Assembly: GCA_003165135.1 (NCBI GenBank)
Contig: PLSN01000138.1
Span: forward strand, 1-7,903
Reading direction: 5' to 3'
Origin: Bacteroidota bacterium
GTDB taxonomy: Bacteria > Bacteroidota > Bacteroidia > Chitinophagales > LD1
DNA length: 7,903 nucleotides
Shown: piece after piece, positions 1-6,700 of the stretch
Numbering within the stretch: position 1 is the stretch's first letter
How the letters are laid out: each line of letters starts with the position of its first letter
The notes under the pieces: generated by a model
The model's input: only the letters and a program-made list of their open reading frames with translations
Database searches by the model: none
What the model was told of the DNA's origin: nothing
Position numbers and translations under genes: made by a program

Positions 1-104
1 TAAAGTCGATTAATTGTACTTTTTCTATTGCCTTGCTATCCATTCTTTTGTATCGTCAAAAAGATATAACAATGCAAATCGCTACTTTTAAAAAATCTAA
101 TATC
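1..104 (+). other. AT-rich leader upstream of the secreted propeller protein
   Basis: No gene is seen here apart from an in-frame upstream extension of the next CDS. Two weak matches to the Bacteroidota -7 element TAnnTTTG occur: TACTTTTT at 17-24 and TTCTTTTG at 43-50. Each matches five of the six fixed positions. The only clear upstream TTG for the second (14-16) lies 26 bases away, outside the usual spacing of about 17-23, and any -33 partner of the first would fall outside the window. A promoter in this stretch is plausible from context but is not demonstrated by sequence. Confidence 0.3.
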
Positions 105-2717
105 ATGAAAACAATGAGACAATTAATGATCACCCTGGTGCTGCTGGTCAGCATCAAGGGATTTGGACAAACGCCAACAATCACGGGTTTTTCGCCTGCT
201 AATGGTCCTGTCGGTACCGTAGTGACCATCACGGGAACTAACCTAAGCAGCCCGACGGCCTTTACTATAGGCGGAGTATCTGCTATCGTAGTGTCTAACA
301 CAGGCGCAACCCTTGTAGGTATGGTCATGCCGGGTGCCGTGAGTGGTAGTGTATCTGTGACTACATCAGGCGGTACAGCTACTGCATCAGATTTTACGGT
401 CATGCCCACGCAGCATCCTGCTACGCAACAAGGCAATAAACTGATAGGTGCCGGTGGACTTGGTAATGGAGGTACTGGATATGTAGGGATACAGCAAGGG
501 TTTTCTGTTGCAGTATCGGCTGACGGTAATACTGCAATAGTTGGAGGGATTTATGACAATCAATATAACGGCGCAGCATGGGTATATGTCCGTTCAGGGA
601 ATTCTTGGGTGCAACAGGGACCAAAATTAGTAGCTAGTGATCTTGTTGGCTCTCCATATTTTGGTGTTTCCGTGGCATTATCCGCAGACGGAAACACCGC
701 TGCTATTGGAGGTCCTAACGATAGTGATTATGTGGGGGCAACATGGGTATTTGTGAGATCTTCAGGAGTCTGGACCCAGCAAGGCTCTAAACTTGTTAGC
801 AATGATTATTATAGTTGGGTAGATGTTAGCCAGAATTATTCAGGCGCACAGCAGGGAACATCAGTAGCTCTTTCTGCCGATGGCAATACACTTATTACAG
901 GAGGATGGGGCGATTCGTTAAATAAAGGAGCAGCATGGATATTCAACCGTTCTGGTAGTGTTTGGACTCAAACCTCTAAATTAGTCGGTACTGGTGCTAC
1001 AGAGAATGATGGATCACTAATACCCGGTAGAGCATGGCAGGGCTGGTCAGTAGGTTTGTCAGCAGATGGCAATACTGCCATTGTAGGCGGACCTTATGAT
1101 AGCCTTGTTACTGGAATGAGCACAACCGGTTTAGGCGCAGCATGGATATATATACGTTCTGGTAGTACATGGACGCAACAGGGGTCTAAATTAGTTGGCT
1201 CGGGTGCCTCATGGGATGCAAATGAAGGTACTTCTGTGGCCTTGTCTGCAGACGGGAATACAGCAATTATAGGAGGTCCTTACGACCATTATGACACTGG
1301 TGCAGTATGGATATTTGTTCGGTCGGGTAGCACTTGGTCACAACAAGGAACAAAATTAATAGGTACAGGAGCACTCAATTCATCCAATTTTGGAATAGAG
1401 CAAGGTTTTTCAGTTGCTTTATCAGCAGATGGTAATCTCGCGATCGCAGGAGCTCCTATGGATAATATGCAAGGAGGCGCAACTTGGATATATGGCCGTT
1501 CAGGTAATACTTGGACTCAAAATAGTAAATTAGTTGGAACCTCTGGTATCCGAAATGGTGTCACTAACGAAGGTCAAGGTTGGTCAGTTGCTTTATCGGC
1601 GGACGGAGTAACATTATTTACTGGTAGCCCAACCGATAATAATGATACAGGAGCTGTATGGGTATTTACACCTTGTAATACCTGTGGGCCAGATACCTTG
1701 GTCTGGCCCGGCGATGCCGATGCCAATCATCTCGTAGATAATAATGATCTCCTGCCCATAGGCCTGGCCTATGACAGCACAGGTCCTGTACGTGCTGTGC
1801 AGGGTATAGTATGGCAGGGAGATGTCGCTACCGACTGGAATGATACACTGCCGGGCTATTCACCATCAGTCAATTTTAAATATGCCGACTGTGATGGAAA
1901 CGGAATGGTAAACTCAGCCGATACACTCGCTATCGCGGCGAACTTCGGACTGGTGCACGCCAAGACAAATAATCTGCCCGGCCCGTGGAGGAGCGGCATA
2001 CCAGGGATCACTGTTCAGTTTTCGCAGGATACTGTATATAATAATGACACACTCACCGTCGACATCATAGCAGGCAGTAGCTCGGTACCGGTCAGCGATA
2101 TCTATGGTCTTGCATTTACATTCAACTATGACCCCCTGGTGGTGGATAGCAATTATTCGATGTTCAACTTCATATCATCACCGCTTTGGAGTAGCACCAA
2201 CAGCATTAATTTCAACAGAAACCTCAGCACAGGTCAGGTCAAGGCTGCTATCACAGGTATAGATCATTCGCCCCGCAGCGGCTACGGCCAGATCGCGACC
2301 TTCCGGTGCATCATCACTACCGACAATATCAATGGCAAGAACTACAGCTATTATAATAACCTGAATTATATCTCGGAAATCACAGCTATCGATCAATATG
2401 GCAATCATATCCCACTCAATGCAGGTCTCGACTCAAATGAAGTAGGATTCTTCCTTAACGATATAAGAGATATTTCACAGCCTACTAAGGTCAATCTCTA
2501 TCCAAATCCGGCGGCTGATCAGGTGCGGATCACTTCATCATCAGGTATGACCAGTATCAGGATCATCGATATCATAGGCAATGAAGTGCTGACTATTAGC
2601 TCTGACAACAAACATTCAGAGACTCTGGACATCTCACATCTCGCAGCAGGGGTGTATACAGTACAAGTTTTATCGCAGACAGGACTGGGTACAGCAAAAC
2701 TTATTATAAGCAGATAA
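105..2717 (+). CDS. Secreted multidomain surface protein: TIG, seven-bladed FG-GAP-type propeller, dockerin-like pair, cohesin-like domain, T9SS type A sorting domain
   Basis: This is an 870-residue protein predicted to be exported by Sec, carried through the outer membrane by the type IX system, and attached to the surface or released. Its ligand or enzymatic role is unknown and I see no catalytic motif. Domains in order: signal peptide 1-22 (basic n-region, hydrophobic LMITLVLLVSI core, end GFGQ); IPT/TIG Ig-like domain about 23-99; seven FG-GAP-like repeats about 107-523, each with SVALSADGNTAIVGG, GAxWIF.RSG and WTQQGxKLVG strands; CNTC at 524-527; two dockerin-like calcium loops starting at D537 and D595; a cohesin-like beta-sandwich about 635-782 with YGLAFTFNYDP; and a sorting domain about 795-870 opening with VNLYPNPA and ending in KLIISR. 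The ATG at 105 is chosen because it gives a compact signal peptide. An in-frame ATG at 72 and TTG at 33 would only lengthen the n-region. No Shine-Dalgarno sequence precedes it, which is common in this phylum. Leucine codon choice differs sharply between the propeller and the C-terminal third. The domain calls rest on motif recognition; adhesion or glycan binding would be inference. Confidence 0.9.
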   Translation: MKTMRQLMITLVLLVSIKGFGQTPTITGFSPANGPVGTVVTITGTNLSSPTAFTIGGVSAIVVSNTGATLVGMVMPGAVSGSVSVTTSGGTATASDFTVMPTQHPATQQGNKLIGAGGLGNGGTGYVGIQQGFSVAVSADGNTAIVGGIYDNQYNGAAWVYVRSGNSWVQQGPKLVASDLVGSPYFGVSVALSADGNTAAIGGPNDSDYVGATWVFVRSSGVWTQQGSKLVSNDYYSWVDVSQNYSGAQQGTSVALSADGNTLITGGWGDSLNKGAAWIFNRSGSVWTQTSKLVGTGATENDGSLIPGRAWQGWSVGLSADGNTAIVGGPYDSLVTGMSTTGLGAAWIYIRSGSTWTQQGSKLVGSGASWDANEGTSVALSADGNTAIIGGPYDHYDTGAVWIFVRSGSTWSQQGTKLIGTGALNSSNFGIEQGFSVALSADGNLAIAGAPMDNMQGGATWIYGRSGNTWTQNSKLVGTSGIRNGVTNEGQGWSVALSADGVTLFTGSPTDNNDTGAVWVFTPCNTCGPDTLVWPGDADANHLVDNNDLLPIGLAYDSTGPVRAVQGIVWQGDVATDWNDTLPGYSPSVNFKYADCDGNGMVNSADTLAIAANFGLVHAKTNNLPGPWRSGIPGITVQFSQDTVYNNDTLTVDIIAGSSSVPVSDIYGLAFTFNYDPLVVDSNYSMFNFISSPLWSSTNSINFNRNLSTGQVKAAITGIDHSPRSGYGQIATFRCIITTDNINGKNYSYYNNLNYISEITAIDQYGNHIPLNAGLDSNEVGFFLNDIRDISQPTKVNLYPNPAADQVRITSSSGMTSIRIIDIIGNEVLTISSDNKHSETLDISHLAAGVYTVQVLSQTGLGTAKLIISR
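423..1676 (+). repeat. Seven FG-GAP-like protein repeats forming a predicted closed beta-propeller
   Basis: Seven protein-level repeats lie inside the secreted protein. Each starts with G-x-S-V-A-L-S-A-D-G-N. The first 40 residues are almost constant in length and are followed by a variable linker of about 15-24 residues. Blade 4 carries a seven-residue insert (about MSTTGLG) before its AAWIY strand. Blade 7 stops after GAVWVFTPC and lacks the WTQQGxKLVG strand. That strand is supplied before blade 1 by ATQQGNKLIG, encoded from about 420. This is the arrangement expected for Velcro closure of a seven-bladed, integrin-alpha-like propeller. At the DNA level the copies differ at many synonymous sites, so they are old rather than recent duplications. 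The Pfam FG-GAP repeat assignment is from motif memory. Confidence 0.8.
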
Positions 2718-2740
2718 TTGCATTTTGATCTTTGACGGAT

Positions 2741-2848
2741 CCTCACCCCCGTCCTCCTTGATACCGCCAGGAGAACTACCCCCTCTCCACGCTGTGTGGA
2801 GAGGGGGTAAAACGAATTTGCGGTAGGCAAATTTGTTTGGGGGTGAGG
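2741..2848. repeat. 108-bp palindromic element with cloverleaf folding potential
   Basis: The outer arms CCTCACCCCC (2741-2750) and GGGGGTGAGG (2839-2848) are perfect 10-bp inverted repeats. They enclose three consecutive hairpins. Hairpin A, 2751-2776, pairs 8 of 10 positions around a 6-base loop. Hairpin B, TACCCCCTCTCCAC with GTGGAGAGGGGGTA (2777-2809), is a perfect 14-bp stem with a 5-base loop. Hairpin C, AACGAATTTGC with GCAAATTTGTT (2811-2837), is an 11-bp stem with one G-T pair and a 5-base loop. Only A2810 and T2838 are left unpaired at the junction. No coding capacity and no clear target-site duplication are seen. It looks like a dispersed intergenic repeat (REP- or MITE-like); the C-rich and G-rich arms resemble palindromes I have seen in several phyla, but copy number cannot be judged from one window. 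Confidence 0.75.
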
Positions 2849-2884
2849 TGCAATAGGAGCATCAAGCTCTATAACGTATCACAG

Positions 2885-2910
2885 GGCGGGGCATTGGCTC
2901 CGCCTTTTTT
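2885..2910 (+). terminator. Rho-independent terminator after the secreted protein gene
   Basis: GGCGGGGC (2885-2892) pairs with GCTCCGCC (2897-2904) as an 8-bp stem containing one G-U pair, with the 4-base loop ATTG, followed immediately by six T residues (2905-2910). It sits about 170 bases beyond the stop of the secreted protein gene, so the cloverleaf element would be transcribed in the 3' untranslated region. It should end that transcript before ruvA. Confidence 0.88.
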
Positions 2911-2918
2911 GATTATCA

Positions 2919-2982
2919 AGGGCAAAACATCTTTAACAGTTCAAAAAATGGCGGAAGTAGGTGATTTTGCCCTATTTTTTTT
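2919..2982 (+). other. Second stem with T tract: possible back-up terminator or small structured RNA
   Basis: AGGGCAAAA (2919-2927) is exactly complementary to TTTTGCCCT (2965-2973), with 37 bases between, and is followed by A and then eight T residues (2975-2982). The stem and T tract fit an intrinsic terminator but the loop is far longer than usual. The alternatives are a second weak terminator behind the one at 2885-2910, the 3' end of a short untranslated RNA, or chance. The loop holds no obvious ORF. Beyond it, 2983-3088 contains nothing I recognise and no convincing TTG / TAnnTTTG promoter for ruvA. Confidence 0.4.
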
Positions 2983-3088
2983 ACATTCACCCCTTGTTAT
3001 AGCATAAATACATCCACCAAAATCTATTCCTATAGCCCATTTCTACCCGTAATTAGGTCAAAGTTCATATTTTAGCCCGATTCTGTAC

Positions 3089-3168
3089 ATTTCTGATGTG
3101 TGATTTCTGATGTATGATTGCTTCATCGCCAATCTGATATCACATATCATAAATCATAAATCATAAAT
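3089..3168. repeat. Inverted array of 7-bp repeats abutting the ruvA ribosome binding site
   Basis: The left arm (3089-3118) is read in steps of seven as ATTTCTG, ATGTGTG, ATTTCTG, ATGTATG. It includes two tandem 14-mers, TTTCTGATGTGTGA and TTTCTGATGTATGA. The right arm (3139-3168) is built from AAATCAT/ATATCAT units and is the reverse complement of the left at 24 of 30 positions. A 20-base spacer separates the arms. The long imperfect hairpin ends directly at the AGGAG of ruvA. It could be a simple-repeat expansion, a regulatory hairpin in the ruvA-sprA leader, or both. Its function is not known. Confidence 0.7.
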
Positions 3169-3173
3169 AGGAG
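3169..3173 (+). promoter_or_regulatory. Shine-Dalgarno-like site of ruvA
   Basis: AGGAG stands three bases before the ATG at 3177, a shorter spacing than the usual 5-9. It supports that start, which also gives the canonical RuvA N-terminus MIAYL. Bacteroidota generally make little use of Shine-Dalgarno pairing, so its contribution is uncertain. It directly follows the heptad array. Confidence 0.5.
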
Positions 3174-3176
3174 TAG

Positions 3177-3773
3177 ATGATCGCATACCTCAACGGTAAA
3201 ATAGTACATAAGAGCCCCACCCATCTGATCATGGACATGGGAGGATTCGGCTATATGGTCAAGATCAGCCTCAATACCTACGCCAAAGTCCAGCACCTCG
3301 ATCACTGCCTGCTTCATACGAGCCTCATCGTAAAGAATGAAAACCAGTCTGTCGTTGGATTTGACATGTATGGATTCGCTGATGAGCTGGAGAAGGACAT
3401 CTTCGAAAAAATGATCTCCGTATCCGGTGTCGGCGCTGCTACTGCGCGCATGATGCTGTCTACTTTCAGGCCTGAGGAGATACAGCAGGCCATACTGACA
3501 GAGAATGAAGCCATGATCCAAAGCGTCAAAGGCATAGGCCCTAAATCGGCCAAAAGGATCATTCTGGAGCTGAAGGACAAGATAGGCAAGGTGTCGGGAG
3601 ATGTCACAATTTCCACTCCAGCCCACAATACAAGCAGGGATGAGGCGTTAAATGCGCTCGTCGCATTGGGTTTCACCAAGGCGGCTGTAGAGAAAATAGT
3701 CACAAAGATCATCTCCGCCAATCCGGGATTGTCGATAGAAGGATTGATAAAAGAATCGCTGAAGCAGTTATAG
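3177..3773 (+). CDS. ruvA: Holliday junction branch migration protein RuvA
   Basis: RuvA binds four-way DNA junctions as a tetramer and recruits the RuvB motor for branch migration and the RuvC nuclease for resolution, in recombinational repair in the cytoplasm. At 198 residues it has normal family length. The N-terminal OB-fold domain spans about 1-66, beginning MIAYLNGKIV, with GGFGYMVKISLNTY at 22-35. Two helix-hairpin-helix motifs follow: ISVSGVGAATARMML (about 80-94) and IQSVKGIGPKSAKRIILELKDKIG (about 114-137). A short linker (about 138-153) leads to the C-terminal domain III (about 154-198, DEALNALVALGFTKAAVEKIV), which contacts RuvB. The acidic-pin region is unusual: the segment between IVK and MYGF (54-63) is about five residues longer than the VKEDxxTLYGF pattern I remember for relatives, and the paired E-D is replaced by NEN. 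The gene follows a 459-base gap and ends four bases before sprA, so the two are probably cotranscribed. Identification is firm; effects of the altered loop are inference. Confidence 0.97.
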   Translation: MIAYLNGKIVHKSPTHLIMDMGGFGYMVKISLNTYAKVQHLDHCLLHTSLIVKNENQSVVGFDMYGFADELEKDIFEKMISVSGVGAATARMMLSTFRPEEIQQAILTENEAMIQSVKGIGPKSAKRIILELKDKIGKVSGDVTISTPAHNTSRDEALNALVALGFTKAAVEKIVTKIISANPGLSIEGLIKESLKQL

Positions 3774-3777
3774 ATTA

Positions 3778-6700
3778 ATGAAGGGAAGGCATAGATTATA
3801 CACGGTCATATTGACTGTCAGTGCGCTGGCAGTGATAGTCGCGGGCTATTCCAGTGTATTCAAATTGGGGTTTAAGGAGCATTTCCCTTCGCAGGACCCT
3901 GAGGTAGCTATACCGCCGCCCCCTGATAGCGGTAACCTCAAATATCCTATCCAGGACCGTACCGGCGACTTTGTGACAAACCCGCCCAATAATCCATTTT
4001 ACCTGCCTGATCCACCCAATATTGTGAAAAATGTAGAGTACGATCCGGTCACAGGCAAGTACATCGTGACAGAGACCGTAGGAGGTCAGAATATCAAAGA
4101 GCCCATGTACCTGACCTATGAGGAGTACCTGGCATATACCGAAAAAGAAGAAAGGGATGCCTATTTCAAGAGCCGCTCCAATGCTATCTCACTCGTGGAG
4201 GACAAAGGCCTGATACCTCCTATCGATATGAAAAACAAGATCCTCGACAGGCTCTTTGGAGGTACCAAGATCGAGGTCAAACCACAAGGTAATCTGGACC
4301 TGACCCTCGGCGGCAACTATCAGAAAATAGATAACCCGAACATACCGCTCAGAAACAGGCACACAGGAGGTTTTGACTTTGACATGAATATCAATATGAA
4401 TGTCGTGGCAAAGATCGGTGACAAGCTCCAGCTCGGCCTCAAGTATAATACCCAGAGCGGTTTTGACTTTGACAATCAGGTCAAACTCGGCTATACCGGC
4501 AAGGAAGACGACATCATCAAAGAGATAGCGGTAGGTAATGTAAGCATGCCACTGCCTACACGCCTTATCAGCGGGCCTACATCACTCTTTGGGTTCAAGA
4601 CCAAATTGCAATTCGGTCGCCTGACTTGGACCACTGTTGTATCTCAGCAGAAATCCAAGACCCAGACCATCACACTGGACAACGGAGCACTGCGTCAGAA
4701 CTTCTCGCTGACCGCCGATCAGTATGACCTCAATAAGAACTTCTTCATGGCGCAGTATTTCCGCAATCATTACGATTATGCGCTGTCAAATCTGCCTACC
4801 ATACAGTCTGTCATCAATGTGACTCGTCTCGAAATATGGGTCACTAACCGTAACGGAAGTACTGTGAACGTGCGAAATGTAGTAGCACTGGCCGATCTCG
4901 GCGAGTCACAGCCTCATACTGTACCTGCTACCGGCGGGACTTCCTATCCTGACAATAATAGTAACGGCCTGTATAGTGCCATAAAAAACAATAATGTCGG
5001 TAGGGGTATAAACAATGTAGATCAGACCATGGCATCAAATGGCCTCACACAGGGGCAAGACTATGAGAAGACCTATGCACGAAAACTCCAGCCCAGTGAA
5101 TATAGCTTCAACTCACAGCTGGGTTATATCATGCTCAATACGGCCCTCAATCCTAATGATATCCTTGGTATAGCATTTCAGTATGAGGTCAACGGACAGA
5201 TACATAATGTGGGTGAATTTTCAAATGATTTTCCATCTGCCGATTCAGGTTCAGCCAGTCAGGTCATATACCTCAAGCTCCTCAAAGGAGATGCAGAGCG
5301 GGTAGGCCTGCCATACTATAAGCTGATGATGAAAAACATCTATTCCATAGGTGCTTATCAGGTCAGCCCCAGCGACTTCAAGCTCGATATATACTACAAT
5401 GATCCGGGTGGTGGACTGAAGCGCTATCTGCCCAAGGGCGGCTTGGCTGATAAACCGCTCCTTTCGGTACTGAACCTCGACCACCTCGACGCACAGGGAG
5501 ATGCGCAGCCGGATGGTCTATTTGACTTTGTGCCCAATATCACGATCATACCGCAAAACGGACGGGTCATATTCCCGGTGGTAGAGCCCTTCGGAGAGGA
5601 CCTGGCGGATGCTTTTGAAAATACAGATCCACCCACTCCCTCGTCTATATACAATCAGTATATCTATGACCAGCTGTATGACTCGACGAGGTTTATTGCA
5701 TTGCAGTATCCGCAGCTGAACCGTTTCGTCATCAAGGGCCAATATAAAGGCAGCAACGGAAGCCAGATATCGCTGGGCGGTATCAATATTCCTAAAGGAT
5801 CGGTGAAAGTGACAGCAGGCGGTACACTGCTCAAAGAAGGCGTGGATTATGAAGTAGATTATAGCCTGGGCAAAGTGACCATTCTCAATCAGGGTGTGCT
5901 CAACTCCGGCCAGCAGGTCAAGATCGATTTTGAGAATAACAGCCAGTTTGGTATGCAACAAAAGTCTGTGTACGGCACTCGTCTCGACTATCTGGTCAGC
6001 AAGAAATTTAATATCGGTGCTACCATCATGCATGAGACAGAGCGGCCGTTTACGCAGAAGGTCCAGATTGGCTCAGAGCCAATCTCCAATACGATGCTCG
6101 GTGCGGATGTCAAGTATGAGACCAATGCTCCGTGGCTGACCAAGATACTCGATGCACTTCCGATATATTCTACTAAAGAAATGTCGACCATCACCGCCTA
6201 TGGTGAAGTCGCGCATATCATTCCCGGTACACAAAAATCGATCAATGGACCAAACGGACAGCCACAGGCATATATAGATGACTTTGAAGGTTCGACCACT
6301 AATTATGACCTCAAAAACCCGACCACAAACTGGAAGCTGGCATCCACTCCTGCCGGTGCACCCGGGCCTACAGGCACTGTACTCTTTCCCGAAGCAACAC
6401 TCCAGAATAACTTCGCCTATGGTGTCAACCGTGCTAAACTTGCATTTTACAGGATAGACAACTCTTTCTTTACCACAAATACAGCACCGTCCGTATACTC
6501 CGGTGGTGCGGGGGCAAATGCGCTCTATGACCCATATGCACGTTTGATCAACTTTAATGAGATTTATCCGAATGCTCCTCTGCAAAATCTCGACAATAAC
6601 ATATACAGTTTTGACCTCGCGTTCTACCCGATGCTGAGGGGTCCGTATAACTATGAGGTGCCAAATGGTACACCTACACCAAACGGACGCTCTGCCGGTC

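Noticed and set aside
33..104. Longer start for the secreted protein at TTG 33 or ATG 72
   Set aside because: Both only add a long polar n-region before a signal peptide that is complete from the ATG at 105. TTG 33 also lies within or before the possible promoter matches. ATG 72 cannot be fully excluded.
2519..2830. Reverse-strand 103-codon frame over the sorting domain and cloverleaf element
   Set aside because: Its N-terminal part is only the translated inverted repeat and the rest is antisense to the conserved sorting domain. No domain or start signal is seen.
2741..2848. CRISPR array or tRNA gene suggested by the palindromes and cloverleaf shape
   Set aside because: There is only one unit with no spacers, and the arm lengths, loop sequences and lack of TTCRA or CCA-type features do not fit tRNA.
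2983..3088. Possible ruvA promoter, for example TACATTTC at 3086-3093
   Set aside because: It is a near match to TAnnTTTG, but no TTG or TTTG lies at the right distance upstream, so it is not supported.
3147..3721. Two reverse-strand open frames across ruvA
   Set aside because: They are antisense shadows of a clearly recognised RuvA, with compositionally odd proteins and no supporting start signals.
4369..4473. Identical 15-bp direct repeat GGTTTTGACTTTGAC, 90 bases apart
   Set aside because: Both copies encode the GFDFD motif in successive beta-strands of SprA, so the repeat is explained by the protein rather than by a DNA element.
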